DNA of 64,000 bases from an uncultured Ruminiclostridium sp. Lineage in GTDB: Bacteria > Bacillota > Clostridia > Oscillospirales > Ruminococcaceae. This document shows positions 44,066 through 53,447 of the stretch, one piece after another (position 1 is the first letter of the stretch; every line of letters starts with the position of its first letter). A program made the translations under genes and the position numbers. The DNA is taken from positions 1-64,000 of the forward strand of contig CANQIB010000013.1 of NCBI GenBank assembly GCA_947623915.1, in the 5' to 3' direction. The notes beneath the pieces are model-generated. The model was not told where the DNA came from. It saw only the letters and a program-made list of their open reading frames with translations, and made no database searches.

Positions 44066-44259
44066 TTGCAAATTTCGTGTAAAGGTGCTATAATATTAAA
44101 GCATTTGAAATCCGCCGGAAAAATTTGCTCATTTTATGACATTTTTTCGGTGTGGCTAATGCCGAGCGTGTCACAGACACAAAGACATTAAACGGGTAGT
44201 CCTCTGCATATGTACGGTTGAACGTTGTGTAAGAATATCCGAAAACACGGAGGAAAAAG
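44066..44259 (+). promoter_or_regulatory. rplS promoter and candidate L19 autoregulatory leader
   Basis: TTGCAA (44066-44071), 17 bp, TATAAT (44089-44094) give a leader of about 160 nt. It contains GTGTC/GACAC (around 44168-44180), a GCTAATGCCGAG stretch and other paired regions. Leaders of this length before rplS are known in Firmicutes, where L19 represses its own synthesis. I cannot confirm a match to that RNA family. Confidence 0.55.
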
Positions 44260-44601
44260 ATGGATGCATTAAAGCTAATCGCACAGGACAGCATCAAGGC
44301 CGATATGCCTAAGATCAATGTCGGCGATACCGTAAAGGTTCACGTTAAGATACCGGAGGGCGATAAATTCCGTATCCAGATATTCGAGGGTACGGTGATC
44401 GCCAAGAAACACGGTGGAATAAACGAAACCTTTACAGTACGCAGAGTGGCTCACGGCTGCGGCGTTGAAAGAGTATTCCCCATACATTCTCCCACCGTTG
44501 AAAAGGTAGAGATAGTAAGAGAGGGTAAAGTACGCAGAGCTAAGCTGTATTATCTGCGCGACAGAGTGGGTAAGGCTGCCAAGGTAAAATCCAAGATATA
44601 A
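44260..44601 (+). CDS. rplS: Ribosomal protein L19
   Basis: A 113-residue large-subunit ribosomal protein at the 30S-50S interface. The core segments are [58 protein letters not shown] cut into [13 protein letters not shown] and [15 protein letters not shown], and [19 protein letters not shown]. The length is standard. GGAGGAAAAAG precedes the ATG. A long extended terminator hairpin follows. trmD and rimM, its usual neighbours in Bacillus, are absent. Confidence 0.98.
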   Translation: MDALKLIAQDSIKADMPKINVGDTVKVHVKIPEGDKFRIQIFEGTVIAKKHGGINETFTVRRVAHGCGVERVFPIHSPTVEKVEIVREGKVRRAKLYYLRDRVGKAAKVKSKI

Positions 44602-44618
44602 GGCGGCACACTTCCTTG

Positions 44619-44673
44619 AGGAATTGAAGGGTAATAACGGGCTTGTCCCGTTATTGCTTCAATTCGTTTTTTT
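44619..44673 (+). terminator. Extended rplS terminator
   Basis: GAATTGAAG...TAATAACGGG pairs with CCCGTTATT...CTTCAATTC, a stem of about 19 pairs with a CTTG loop, followed by a run of T residues. It is unusually long for an intrinsic terminator. Confidence 0.85.
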
Positions 44674-44696
44674 CTTTTAGGAAAAGGGGTGTTCAA

Positions 44697-45317
44697 ATGA
44701 AAAGTGATGATCTTACCGCAGAGCGGGCACAGGTCGGTGACGGAAAGAGCGACGGCGGCAAAGGCTCCGGCTTTTACGGCGAGATGTTCGACTGGCTGTC
44801 AAGCGTATTTTCCGCCATACTTTGTTTTATTATCATTTTTACTTTGGCCGCCCGTTTGATAACGGTTGACGGTAATTCGATGAATCCCACGTTGGAAAGC
44901 ACCGAACGGCTTATCGTGTCGGATCTGTTCTATCAGCCGGCTTATGGGGATATTGTTATCCTTTATGCCGATAAGCTGATGGATTACACCACGCAAAAGA
45001 CGGGAAAGCCTATAGTAAAACGTGTCATAGGACTGCCCGGAGATACCGTAAGGATAGATTTTGACCGAGGGATAGTTTACAGAAACGGTACTGCGCTCGA
45101 TGAGGATTATATCAACGCTCCCACCATGCTGGCGCAGGATTTCCCGAATAACACCGACGTTGTTATAGAAGAGGGAAAGGTGTTCGTTATGGGGGATAAC
45201 CGCAACGAATCCAAAGACAGCCGCAGCAGCGATATAGGTCAGGTAGATATGAGATATATCATGGGCAAGGCATATCTGAGAGTATGGCCGCTGTCAAAAT
45301 TCGGAAGTATTTACTGA
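44697..45317 (+). CDS. lepB: Type I signal peptidase
   Basis: A 206-residue membrane-anchored signal peptidase removing signal peptides from exported proteins. One N-terminal membrane helix (VFSAILCFIIIFTLAARL) precedes the serine motif DGNSMNPTL (box B), and the catalytic Lys is in VKRVIGLPGDTVR (box D). MGDNRNESKDSR (box E) is intact. The start at 44697 has AAAGGGG upstream; the track begins earlier inside the rplS terminator. It is 1 bp from rbgA, so they share a transcript. Confidence 0.95.
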   Translation: MKSDDLTAERAQVGDGKSDGGKGSGFYGEMFDWLSSVFSAILCFIIIFTLAARLITVDGNSMNPTLESTERLIVSDLFYQPAYGDIVILYADKLMDYTTQKTGKPIVKRVIGLPGDTVRIDFDRGIVYRNGTALDEDYINAPTMLAQDFPNNTDVVIEEGKVFVMGDNRNESKDSRSSDIGQVDMRYIMGKAYLRVWPLSKFGSIY

Positions 45318-45318
45318 T

Positions 45319-46167
45319 ATGGACCGAATATCCGATATACAGTGGTTTCCGGGGCATATGACCAAAACGCGCCGCATGATAGAGGCGGATATAAATTCCG
45401 TAGACGCGGTCGCGGAGATAGTCGATGCCAGAATACCCGAATCCAGCAGGAACCCGATAATAAACGAGCTTGCCGGAAAAAAACCGAGAATACTTATTTT
45501 GAATAAAAGCGACTATGCCGATGAGAAGATAACCTCCGAATGGGTCAGATTTTATACCGAAAAAGGATATAAGACCATCGTGTGCGATTGCCGCAGCGGT
45601 AAAAACGTAAAGATGTTTGTCCCTGCGGTACGTTCGGTGCTGTCGGACGTGCTTGCAAAACGCAGGGCTAAGGGTTTTGTGGGCGGAACGCTCAGGGTAA
45701 TGGTAGTAGGCATACCTAACGTCGGCAAATCGTCGTTTATAAACCGCCTTTGCGGTTCGGGGAAAACCAAAACCGCCGATCGCCCAGGAGTCACACGGGG
45801 AAAACAATGGGTGGTACTCGATAAAGATATAGAGCTTTTGGATACCCCCGGAATACTTTGGCCTAAGTTTGAAGACCGACAGGCAGCGTTAAGGCTCGCG
45901 TATACGGGGGCGGTAAAGGACGACGTACTGGATGTTTGTGAAATAGCGGCGCTTTTGGCGGAGTACCTTGATTTAAATTACCCGAATTCGGTAAGACAAA
46001 GATATAAAATTTCCGATAGTGAAAAGGTCGATCTGGAAACCGTGGCAAAAAAGCGCGGAATGCTTATCACCGGCGGTGAGCCGGATATAGAACGTGCCGC
46101 CGCGACGGTGCTGGACGAATTTAGGAGTGGTAGGCTTGGCAGGATCTCACTTGAACGACCGATATGA
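45319..46167 (+). CDS. rbgA: Ribosome biogenesis GTPase RbgA (YlqF)
   Basis: A 282-residue circularly permuted GTPase required for late 50S subunit assembly. The permuted order is visible: NKSD (G4, near residue 61) comes first, then [14 protein letters not shown] (G1), PGVT (G2) and DTPGILWPK (G3). The N terminus [10 protein letters not shown] is a family hallmark. It lies between signal peptidase and RNase HII, which matches the lepB-rbgA-rnhB order seen in Firmicutes. The last ten codons overlap rnhB. Length is typical. Confidence 0.96.
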   Translation: MDRISDIQWFPGHMTKTRRMIEADINSVDAVAEIVDARIPESSRNPIINELAGKKPRILILNKSDYADEKITSEWVRFYTEKGYKTIVCDCRSGKNVKMFVPAVRSVLSDVLAKRRAKGFVGGTLRVMVVGIPNVGKSSFINRLCGSGKTKTADRPGVTRGKQWVVLDKDIELLDTPGILWPKFEDRQAALRLAYTGAVKDDVLDVCEIAALLAEYLDLNYPNSVRQRYKISDSEKVDLETVAKKRGMLITGGEPDIERAAATVLDEFRSGRLGRISLERPI

Positions 46168-46768
46168 TCTGTATGAGTTCGACCGACTTATGCGCGAACG
46201 GTTCGGCGTTATATGCGGTTTGGACGAAGCGGGCAGAGGACCGTTGGCGGGAGACGTATACGCCGCGGCGGTAATACTTCCGGCAGAGCTGCGAATAGAC
46301 GGGATAAACGACAGTAAAAAGCTGACCGAAAAAAAGCGGGAAATGCTTTACGACGAAATAACCGAAAAAGCCGTTGCTTGGAGCGTAGCTACCGCTTCCG
46401 TGGAGGAAATAGACAGCCTTAATATCCTGAACGCCGCCATGCTGGCGATGAAACGTGCATATGAAGGCTTGAAGGTCGGAGCGGATATGGCGTTTGCCGA
46501 TGGGAATAAAACTCCCGCGCTCCCGATAAAATGCGAGGCTGTTGTAAAAGGCGACGCGCTTTCCGCGTCGATAGCGGCCGCCTCGATACTTGCAAAAGTA
46601 TCGCGTGACCGTTATATGAAAGAACTCAGCGAAAAATATCCGATGTATCGGTTTGAAAAACATAAAGGATACGGCACGAAGCTGCATTACCAAATGCTGG
46701 ACGAATACGGCGCGTCCGATGTTCACAGAAAGAGTTTTTTGGTAAAATATTACGATTCAAAAAAATGA
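46136..46768 (+). CDS. rnhB: Ribonuclease HII
   Basis: A 210-residue enzyme cutting RNA in RNA-DNA hybrids, including single ribonucleotides. Catalytic residues are in [19 protein letters not shown] (Asp-Glu) and the downstream AFADG and [16 protein letters not shown] segments. I choose TTG at 46136 because AGGAG lies 8 nt before it; a GTG at 46127 is an alternative. The track begins 14 codons earlier. Either way the start lies inside rbgA. The stop overlaps yraN (ATGA). Confidence 0.94.
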   Translation: MAGSHLNDRYDLYEFDRLMRERFGVICGLDEAGRGPLAGDVYAAAVILPAELRIDGINDSKKLTEKKREMLYDEITEKAVAWSVATASVEEIDSLNILNAAMLAMKRAYEGLKVGADMAFADGNKTPALPIKCEAVVKGDALSASIAAASILAKVSRDRYMKELSEKYPMYRFEKHKGYGTKLHYQMLDEYGASDVHRKSFLVKYYDSKK

Positions 46769-47154
46769 ACGATAAGGAACTGAAAGGAAAGCTCGGTGAG
46801 GATTACACCGCGGATTTCCTTGTAAAAAAGGGTTGCCGTATAATTGCGAGAAATTATCGCAAGCCCTGTGGAGAGATAGATATTATTGCCGGCAGCGGCG
46901 ATAAGCTGCTTATCGTCGAGGTCAAAACACGGCGGGCGGGCAGTCTTGTAAGCGGGCTGGAGGCTGTAAACGACAGGAAAAAGGGCAGGATAATAGCCGC
47001 CGCGGAATGTTATTTTGCGGAGAACGGTCTTACGCTGCAGCCGAGGTACGACATCGCCGAGGTAACGGTCACACCGTCCGATACGCCGCGAGTGATAGGC
47101 TTTAAATATTATAAGGACGCGTTTGACACAACGGGATACGATACACAGTTTTGA
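46765..47154 (+). CDS. yraN: UPF0102 (YraN) endonuclease-like protein
   Basis: A 129-residue protein with a restriction-endonuclease-like core: [26 protein letters not shown] and [10 protein letters not shown] (the E-x-D ... E-V-K catalytic pattern). The family is common next to rnhB in Firmicutes, as here, and may process branched DNA, but its exact role is unresolved. Its ATG overlaps the rnhB stop, so it is translationally coupled. The gap to thrC is 25 bp. Confidence 0.93.
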   Translation: MNDKELKGKLGEDYTADFLVKKGCRIIARNYRKPCGEIDIIAGSGDKLLIVEVKTRRAGSLVSGLEAVNDRKKGRIIAAAECYFAENGLTLQPRYDIAEVTVTPSDTPRVIGFKYYKDAFDTTGYDTQF

Positions 47155-47179
47155 TACGGAAAAAGGAGATGTAACATCG

Positions 47180-48682
47180 ATGGATTATAAAAGCACACGG
47201 GATATAAACGTAAAGGTCACCGCCGCGGGAGCTATTTCAAAGGGGTTATCCGCTGACGGCGGTTTGTTTGTTCCCGAAAGTATTCCTCAGCTTTCAAAGG
47301 AAGCTCTGCTCTCAATGTGCGACATGACTTACGCTCAAAGAGCGTTTGAAGTGTTCAGACTGTTTTTGACGGATTTTACCGACGATGAGATAAAGAACTG
47401 CGTAAACAGCGCTTACAGCGATAAAAACTTTGCGACGGAGAATATCGCGGAGCTTGCGCATCTTATGAGCGGGACTTATATGCTGGAGCTGTGGCACGGT
47501 CCTACCTGTGCTTTTAAGGATATGGCGCTTCAGATACTTCCGTTTTTGCTGACATATTCTGCGAAAAAGACCGTTGACGGCAAAAAAATAATGATACTGG
47601 TCGCAACCAGCGGCGATACCGGCAAGGCGGCGCTTGAGGGATTTAAGGACGTTGACGGCACTTCTATCATGGTGTTTTATCCTGAGGACGGCGTAAGCAA
47701 TATGCAAAAGCGTCAGATGACCACTCAGGAGGGCAAAAACGTAAACGTTTGTGCCGTTGTAGGGAATTTTGACGACTGCCAAAACGGTGTAAAGGCTATC
47801 TTCACCGACGATGAAATACTTAAAAAACTGGAAAAAGAGAATACCGTTTTTTCAAGCGCAAATTCCATCAACTGGGGTCGTCTTGCTCCTCAGATAGTTT
47901 ATTATGTATCTTCTTATGTTCAGCTTTTAAAGGATAAGGAGATAGAGTACGGCGAAAAGGTAAACGTGTGTGTTCCTACCGGCAATTTCGGCAATATTCT
48001 GGCTGCGTATTATGCAAAACGCATGGGTGTTCCGATAGGAAAGCTCATCTGCGCGTCCAACGCAAACAACATACTGACCGATTTTATCAATACCGGCGTT
48101 TACGACAGGAACAGACCGTTTTATACCACCGTTTCTCCGTCGATGGATATTCTTATTTCGAGTAATCTTGAAAGGCTGCTTTATCATCTTACCGACGAGG
48201 ACGACAAGCTGATAAAAGAATGGTTCGATTCGCTCAAAGCTACCGGCAGATACGAGGTAAACGATACGGTAAAGAGCAGGATATCCGAGCTGTTTTACGC
48301 GGGATACTGCAATGACGACGAAACCAAAGCCGCCATCAAAAAGGTGTTTGAGGAGTACGGCTACCTTTGCGATACTCATACCGCTGTCGCTTACAAGGTT
48401 TACGATGATTATAAAAAGGCTACCGGCGACAATACCAAGACGATAGTCGTATCTACCGCAAATCCCTACAAATTCGGCTACGCGGTTTACGATGCGCTGG
48501 GCGGAAAGAAAAGCTGCGGCGATGAATTTGAGCTTATATCCGAGCTTGAACGGCTCACCGGCACGACTTGCCCGAAGGCTCTGGCGGATACGAAAAACAA
48601 GAGCATACGCTTTACCGGCTCGGTCAAAGCGGAGGATATGTCGGGAGCGGTGTTGGACTTTTTGAAAAATCAGGAGGAATGA
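47180..48682 (+). CDS. thrC: Threonine synthase
   Basis: A 500-residue PLP enzyme turning O-phosphohomoserine into threonine. The PLP Lys lies in GPTCAFKDMALQIL (near residue 112), and the phosphate-binding glycine-rich loop is LVATSGDTGKAALEGF. The N-terminal YKSTRDINVKV and GLSADGGLFVPE motifs match the long bacterial and yeast-type enzyme. I start at 47180 with AAAGGAG upstream, although the spacing is 11 nt. The stop overlaps a metallophosphoesterase ribosome binding site. Together with metA it places homoserine-derived amino acid synthesis in this window. Confidence 0.95.
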   Translation: MDYKSTRDINVKVTAAGAISKGLSADGGLFVPESIPQLSKEALLSMCDMTYAQRAFEVFRLFLTDFTDDEIKNCVNSAYSDKNFATENIAELAHLMSGTYMLELWHGPTCAFKDMALQILPFLLTYSAKKTVDGKKIMILVATSGDTGKAALEGFKDVDGTSIMVFYPEDGVSNMQKRQMTTQEGKNVNVCAVVGNFDDCQNGVKAIFTDDEILKKLEKENTVFSSANSINWGRLAPQIVYYVSSYVQLLKDKEIEYGEKVNVCVPTGNFGNILAAYYAKRMGVPIGKLICASNANNILTDFINTGVYDRNRPFYTTVSPSMDILISSNLERLLYHLTDEDDKLIKEWFDSLKATGRYEVNDTVKSRISELFYAGYCNDDETKAAIKKVFEEYGYLCDTHTAVAYKVYDDYKKATGDNTKTIVVSTANPYKFGYAVYDALGGKKSCGDEFELISELERLTGTTCPKALADTKNKSIRFTGSVKAEDMSGAVLDFLKNQEE

Positions 48683-49378
48683 TTGAGCGTTTTCGCTATA
48701 GGAGATCTTCACCTGCCGTTTGGCGGAGGTAAGCCGATGAATATTTTTTCGGGCTGGGACAATTACACGGACAGGCTCGAAGAAAACTGGAATCGGCTGG
48801 TGTCGGACAACGACCTTATCGTTATACCGGGAGATCTGTGCTGGGCCATGAAGCTGGAGGACGCCGCTGCGGATTTTGAATTTGTCAGCCGCAGGCTGAA
48901 AGGCAGAAAGGTCATACTTAAAGGCAATCATGATTATTGGTGGACTACGCGCAGTAAAATGGAAAACTTCCTTTCTCTGCACGGGTTCGACAATATAACT
49001 ATCCTTAACGGCAATGCGTTGTCGGAGTGCGGGATAGCCGTGTGCGGCACTCGCGGTTGGATAAACGACGACGGACAGCCGCAGGATATGAAGCTGCTGA
49101 AACGTGAGGCGGGACGCCTTGAAACCTCGGTAAAAGCCGCGTTGGAGCTTGGCGGAGAGCCGGTCGTGTTTCTTCATTATCCGCCGATATACGCGGGAGA
49201 GGAAAACGCATATGTCCTCGACGTGCTGAACAGGTACGGTATAAAGCGGTGCTATTACGGTCATGTACACGGTCGAATGTGCTTTGCAAACGCTTTTCAG
49301 GGCGAGCGTAACGGAATATCATATACTATGGTATCCGCCGATTATATCAAATTTACACCTGTACTCGTACAGGAATAA
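48683..49378 (+). CDS. Calcineurin-like metallophosphoesterase
   Basis: A 231-residue protein with the five metallophosphoesterase blocks: GDLHL (D-x-H), PGDLCW (GD), KGNHDYW (GNHD), LHYPP and GHVHGR (GHxH). It binds two metal ions and could hydrolyse phosphodiesters or nucleotides; the substrate is unknown. The start is a TTG immediately after the thrC stop, with AGGAGGAATGA upstream, so it is coupled to thrC. A distinguishing CWAMK follows the second block. Its close fit behind thrC does not reveal function. Confidence 0.9.
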   Translation: MSVFAIGDLHLPFGGGKPMNIFSGWDNYTDRLEENWNRLVSDNDLIVIPGDLCWAMKLEDAAADFEFVSRRLKGRKVILKGNHDYWWTTRSKMENFLSLHGFDNITILNGNALSECGIAVCGTRGWINDDGQPQDMKLLKREAGRLETSVKAALELGGEPVVFLHYPPIYAGEENAYVLDVLNRYGIKRCYYGHVHGRMCFANAFQGERNGISYTMVSADYIKFTPVLVQE

Positions 49379-49470
49379 AATACAATCATAAAATGCCGTA
49401 TTGATTTTCATAGCTGCATTTGCGGTTAATACAGAAATGACATAAAAGGCAAAAACGGAGGAATAACAAA

Positions 49471-50763
49471 ATGGAAATCATTTCTAACAAGAAAACAGCA
49501 GTCAATACTGTTGAGGTCGAATTTAAGGCAAACGCCGAGGAATTTGAACAAGCCGTGCAGGCCGCTTTTCTCAAGCAGAGAAAGAATATTACCGTGCCCG
49601 GTTTCAGAAAGGGCAAGGCTACCCGTAAAATGATCGAAACACAGTACGGCGAGGGCGTTTTCTATCAGGAAGCCGTAAACGGTATGTATCAAAAAACCGT
49701 ATCCGACGTTATAGACGAGCTGAGCCTTGAAGTGGTGGATATGCCCAAGGTAGAGGTAGTTGACGTAAATAAGGAAAACGGAGTTTCTTTCAAGGCTGAA
49801 TTTACCGTAAAGCCCGAAGTAGAAATATCCGATTATAAAGGATTAAAGGCGACCAAAACAGTCAAGACTGTTAAGGACGAGGACATCGACAGGGAGATAG
49901 ATAAGCTCCGCGAAAGAGACGCAAGGATAATCGACGTTTCCGACAGACCTTTGGAAAAAGGCGATACCGCCGTATTCGATTTTGAGGGATTTGTCGACGG
50001 CAAGCCTTTTGAGGGCGGAAAAGCCGAGAAGTTTTCGCTTGAGATAGGTTCGGGACACTTTATCCCCGGCTTTGAGGACGGAATGATAGGTAAAAGCATC
50101 GGCGAAGATTTTGACGTAAACGTTACTTTCCCTGAGGATTACAGCGCCGAGGAGCTTAAAGGCAAGCCCGCCGTGTTCAAGTGCAAAATACATGAGATAA
50201 AAGCAAAAGAGTATGCCGATGTGGACGATGAGTTTGCAAAGGACGTCAGCGAGTTCGATACACTGGACGAGTTGAAAGCCGACATCAGGAAAAAGCTGGA
50301 GGAAAGCGCCGAGGAAGCGGCAGCCAACAGCCTTGACAACGACTTAAACGAGCAGGTCATAGGACTTTTGAAAGCCGAGATACCCGACGCAATGATAAAT
50401 AACCGCGTCGACGATCTTGTACGCGATTGGGAGTACAGAAACAGGTATCAGGGTATAACCGTGAACGATTATCTGAAGTTTACCGGTATGACCATCGAGC
50501 AGTTCAAGGAGGAATTCAAAGTCCCCGCCGAAAAGCAGGTCAAGCTGCGTCTTGCGTTGGAAAAGGTAGCGGAGCTTGAAAACATCACGGTGTCCGATGA
50601 GGATATAGAAAAAGAATATAACGAAATGGCAGAAAATTACAAGATGGACGTTGAAAAGGTGAAGTCCGTTATTGCAAAAAGCAATCTTGAAAAGGATATT
50701 GCAGTTGAAAAGGCGTTTGAGCTTATCCGCGACAGCGCCGAAGTTACGGAAAAGGCGGAATGA
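49471..50763 (+). CDS. tig: Trigger factor
   Basis: A 430-residue ribosome-associated chaperone. The N-terminal ribosome-binding domain includes the signature [11 protein letters not shown] (F-R-x-G-x-x-P type, with Ala instead of Pro). A FKBP-type isomerase domain lies at about residues 150-240 ([20 protein letters not shown]), followed by a helical C-terminal arm (about 250-430). Length is standard. ACGGAGG stands before the ATG. It precedes clpP and clpX, the usual tig-clpP-clpX cluster linking folding and degradation. Confidence 0.97.
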   Translation: MEIISNKKTAVNTVEVEFKANAEEFEQAVQAAFLKQRKNITVPGFRKGKATRKMIETQYGEGVFYQEAVNGMYQKTVSDVIDELSLEVVDMPKVEVVDVNKENGVSFKAEFTVKPEVEISDYKGLKATKTVKTVKDEDIDREIDKLRERDARIIDVSDRPLEKGDTAVFDFEGFVDGKPFEGGKAEKFSLEIGSGHFIPGFEDGMIGKSIGEDFDVNVTFPEDYSAEELKGKPAVFKCKIHEIKAKEYADVDDEFAKDVSEFDTLDELKADIRKKLEESAEEAAANSLDNDLNEQVIGLLKAEIPDAMINNRVDDLVRDWEYRNRYQGITVNDYLKFTGMTIEQFKEEFKVPAEKQVKLRLALEKVAELENITVSDEDIEKEYNEMAENYKMDVEKVKSVIAKSNLEKDIAVEKAFELIRDSAEVTEKAE

Positions 50764-50812
50764 CCGTCCTGACCGTACAGCCGTCATGAATTTTCAGAAA
50801 GGAAGGATCGTT

Positions 50813-51400
50813 ATGAGTTTAGTACCTACCGTCATTGAGCAGACCGGAAGAGGTGAACGCGCATATGATATTTTTTCCCGTTTGCTGAACGACCGAATAA
50901 TCATGCTCAACGAAGACGTGAACGATGTTACCGCGGGGCTTGTTGTGGCGCAGCTTCTTTTCCTGGAGGGACAGGATCCCGATAAGGACATCAGCTTTTA
51001 TATCAACAGTCCGGGCGGTTCTATCTCCGCGGGAATGGCGATATATGACACCATGAACTATATCAAATGCGACGTGTCCACCATATGTGTGGGTATGGCG
51101 GCTTCAATGGGAGCGTTTTTGCTTTCCAGCGGAGCAAAGGGCAAAAGGTTCTGCCTGCCGAATTCTCAGGTGCTTATCCATCAGCCGCTTATCGGCGGCG
51201 GATTACAAGGTCAGGAGACCGATATAATGATCCACGCCAAAAATCTTGAGAACACCCGCCGCAAGCTGGAAGAGATACTGGCGGCGAATTGCGGAAAAGA
51301 TTACGAGACCTTGCATAAGGATTGCGAGAGAGATAATTATATGTCCGCCGACGAGGCTTGCGCATACGGTCTTGTCGATAAGGTCATAGCCAAACGTTAA
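50813..51400 (+). CDS. clpP: ATP-dependent Clp protease proteolytic subunit
   Basis: A 195-residue serine protease forming two stacked heptamer rings. The catalytic Ser is in [12 protein letters not shown], His in [15 protein letters not shown] and the Asp in the following helix region. N-terminal [22 protein letters not shown] is typical. I start at ATG 50813, with GAAAGGAAGG upstream; the track extends into tig. It is 49 bp after tig and 19 bp before clpX. Confidence 0.98.
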   Translation: MSLVPTVIEQTGRGERAYDIFSRLLNDRIIMLNEDVNDVTAGLVVAQLLFLEGQDPDKDISFYINSPGGSISAGMAIYDTMNYIKCDVSTICVGMAASMGAFLLSSGAKGKRFCLPNSQVLIHQPLIGGGLQGQETDIMIHAKNLENTRRKLEEILAANCGKDYETLHKDCERDNYMSADEACAYGLVDKVIAKR

Positions 51401-51419
51401 GCATTGAAAGGAAATATTT

Positions 51420-52697
51420 ATGCTCAGGTGTAGTTTTTGCGAACGAACCGAGGAACAGGTAGATAAGATAATATACGGCGCCAGCGGTTGTATTTGCAGC
51501 GACTGTATCCTTACGACCTATCAAATGCTCATGGGGCAGGAGGACGGCAAAAAAGACGATAAGAAGGAAAAGCAGTCCGAGCAGATGAAGCTGATAAAGC
51601 CCGCCGACCTTAAAGCGGTTTTGGATAACTACGTTATCGGACAGGAAGAGGCAAAAAAGACGATATGCGTTTCCGTTTACAACCACTACAAACGGAATTT
51701 CTACGGTAACGAGACCGAAAACGAGGTCGAACTGCAAAAAAGCAACGTGCTTTTGTTGGGTCCTACCGGCGTGGGTAAGACGATGATAGCGCAGACCCTT
51801 GCCAGAATACTGAATGTACCGTTTGCCATAGCGGACGCTACGACGCTTACTCAGGCGGGATATGTGGGAGAGGATGTTGAGAATGTCCTGCTCAGGCTTA
51901 TCCAAGCGGCGGATTACGATATAGAGGCTGCGCAGCACGGTATAATTTATATTGACGAGATAGATAAGATAACGAGAAAATCGGAAAACACTTCCATCAC
52001 TCGCGACGTCAGCGGAGAAGGCGTTCAGCAGGCGCTGCTTAAAATAATCGAGGGAACGGTTTCAAATGTTCCTCCGCAGGGAGGAAGAAAGCACCCGCAT
52101 CAGGAATTTATACAGATAGACACGAAAAACATCCTGTTTATCTGCGGCGGTGCGTTCGAGGGCATTGAAAAGACGATACTTTCCCGCACAAACTCGTCAT
52201 CTTTGGGATTTGGCGCAGAGATAAAGGGAAAATCCGACGGGATAAACGAGGCTTTGCATAGTGTTGAGCCGGAGGATCTTGTAAAATTCGGCATAATTCC
52301 GGAGCTGGTCGGACGTTTGCCGGTCATCGCGGTACTGGACGACCTCGACGAGGAAGCGCTCGTCAGAATACTTGTCGAGCCGAAAAATGCGGTGGTAAAG
52401 CAGTACAAGTATCTTTTCAGCCTTGACGACATCGAGCTTGAATTTACCGATGACGCTTTAAGGGCGATAGCAAGGAAAACGTCGGAGAGAAAGACGGGAG
52501 CAAGAGGACTCAGAACGGTCATAGAAGATATTTTGTCCGATGTGATGTTCAACGCGCCTGCCGATGAAACTATCGAAAAGGTCATTGTTGGAGCAAACTG
52601 CGTTGAAAAAGGAGAACCTCCGAAAATAATCAGAAACGAAAACAAGAAGACCGCCAAAAAAACGGTAGAAAAAAAGACGATGAAGAAAATAAGCTGA
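51420..52697 (+). CDS. clpX: ATP-dependent Clp protease ATP-binding subunit ClpX
   Basis: A 425-residue AAA+ unfoldase delivering substrates to ClpP. The N-terminal zinc-binding domain uses CSFCERT and CICSDC (C4 type). Walker A is [14 protein letters not shown], Walker B is [13 protein letters not shown], and the sensor and pore loops (GYVGEDVE) are intact. The IGF loop that docks ClpP appears as LGF in [17 protein letters not shown] precedes the ATG. It ends in a lysine-rich tail. The linker before the AAA domain is acidic and lysine-rich ([11 protein letters not shown]). Confidence 0.98.
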   Translation: MLRCSFCERTEEQVDKIIYGASGCICSDCILTTYQMLMGQEDGKKDDKKEKQSEQMKLIKPADLKAVLDNYVIGQEEAKKTICVSVYNHYKRNFYGNETENEVELQKSNVLLLGPTGVGKTMIAQTLARILNVPFAIADATTLTQAGYVGEDVENVLLRLIQAADYDIEAAQHGIIYIDEIDKITRKSENTSITRDVSGEGVQQALLKIIEGTVSNVPPQGGRKHPHQEFIQIDTKNILFICGGAFEGIEKTILSRTNSSSLGFGAEIKGKSDGINEALHSVEPEDLVKFGIIPELVGRLPVIAVLDDLDEEALVRILVEPKNAVVKQYKYLFSLDDIELEFTDDALRAIARKTSERKTGARGLRTVIEDILSDVMFNAPADETIEKVIVGANCVEKGEPPKIIRNENKKTAKKTVEKKTMKKIS

Positions 52698-52722
52698 ATT
52701 TTTGACTTTCGTTCATGCTCGC

Positions 52723-52748
52723 TCGGTTTTATGTACGCATAAAACCGA
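52723..52748 (+). terminator. Hairpin after clpX
   Basis: TCGGTTTTATG pairs perfectly with CATAAAACCGA around TACG. It is not followed by a T-run, so it may be a weak terminator or RNA-stability element. Confidence 0.5.
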
Positions 52749-52768
52749 TATTTCGGATAAAAAAAGTC

Positions 52769-53034
52769 TTTACAAATCCGTTTTGATGTGGTATAATATC
52801 CTAGACCGTAAATTTAGGCGCGCTGTGCTCGACGGCTTGCGCCGTCCCGCGGCTGACTTGTCAGCCGCAATTCACGGTATAATAACCTAGACCGTAAATT
52901 TAGGCGCGCTGCGCCCGACGGCTTATGCCGTATTTATGTATACAACCGTTTCTTGGCGCTGCGGCGAATGCTCGTTAAGAGAAACACCGATGCCCTCCGC
53001 TATGAAACGGAATAAAATAAAAAGAGGTGTAAAT
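52769..53034 (+). promoter_or_regulatory. rpsO leader with tandem duplicated promoter element
   Basis: TTTACA (52769-52774), 17 bp and TATAAT (52792-52797) form the first promoter. A 56-bp unit beginning at that -10 box (52790-52845) is repeated at 52876-52931 with about five differences, so a second TATAAT lies at 52878-52883. Each copy contains CCTAGACCGTAAATTTAGG and a GACGGC/GCCGTC hairpin; between them sits GCGGCTGA/TCAGCCGC. Both may be start sites or part of an S15-binding leader. No ORF was found. Confidence 0.6.
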
Positions 53035-53301
53035 ATGCTTTTAAAGGAAGAAAAGACTGCTATTATCGAGGCAAACCGCACTCATGAAAATGATACCGGC
53101 TCGCCTGAGGTACAGATAGCTATTCTCACAAAGAGAATAAACGATCTTACCGAGCATCTCAAGACCCACAAGAAGGATCATCATTCCCGTCGCGGTCTGC
53201 TCAAAATGGTCGGTCACAGACGTAACCTGCTCAACTACCTTATGAAAAAAGATATAGAGCGTTACCGTGCCGTGATCGCAAAGCTCGGTATCCGTAAGTA
53301 A
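53035..53301 (+). CDS. rpsO: Ribosomal protein S15
   Basis: An 88-residue small-subunit ribosomal protein binding the 16S rRNA central domain. It contains [28 protein letters not shown] cut as [20 protein letters not shown], then [25 protein letters not shown] cut as [19 protein letters not shown], the S15 signature. The track ORF starts 33 codons upstream. ATG 53035 has AGAGGTG and gives the family length. rpsO followed by pnp is the conserved order. In several bacteria S15 binds its own mRNA leader. Confidence 0.98.
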   Translation: MLLKEEKTAIIEANRTHENDTGSPEVQIAILTKRINDLTEHLKTHKKDHHSRRGLLKMVGHRRNLLNYLMKKDIERYRAVIAKLGIRK

Positions 53302-53308
53302 AAGCGTA

Positions 53309-53338
53309 AAAGGGTGGAGCGTTCGTTCCGCCCTTTAA
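53309..53338 (+). terminator. Attenuator-type hairpin between rpsO and pnp
   Basis: AAAGGGTGGA pairs with TTCCGCCCTTT over a GC-rich tip. Only a weak T-tract follows, so some transcripts may continue into pnp. Confidence 0.6.
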
Positions 53339-53354
53339 CCCTGTTTAAAAAATG

Positions 53355-53429
53355 CGAGAAGCAGGTTTTAGCATTAAATTGAACGGATCCTGAAAAGTCC
53401 GCTGAATTTATTGCTAACGCTGTTTCTCG
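53355..53429 (+). promoter_or_regulatory. Long leader stem of pnp
   Basis: CGAGAAGCAG (53355-53364) and TAGCA (53369-53373) pair with TGCTA (53412-53416) and CTGTTTCTCG (53420-53429), leaving a loop of about 38 nt. The stem ends 6 nt before AAGGAGG of pnp. A double-stranded pnp leader cut by RNase III is the basis of autoregulation in E. coli; a similar role here is inferred. Confidence 0.55.
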
Positions 53430-53447
53430 TAAGAAGGAGGAACAAAA

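Noticed and set aside
47927-49270. 447-residue minus-strand ORF
   Set aside because: It lies opposite thrC and the metallophosphoesterase, whose motifs are intact; no family resemblance was seen.
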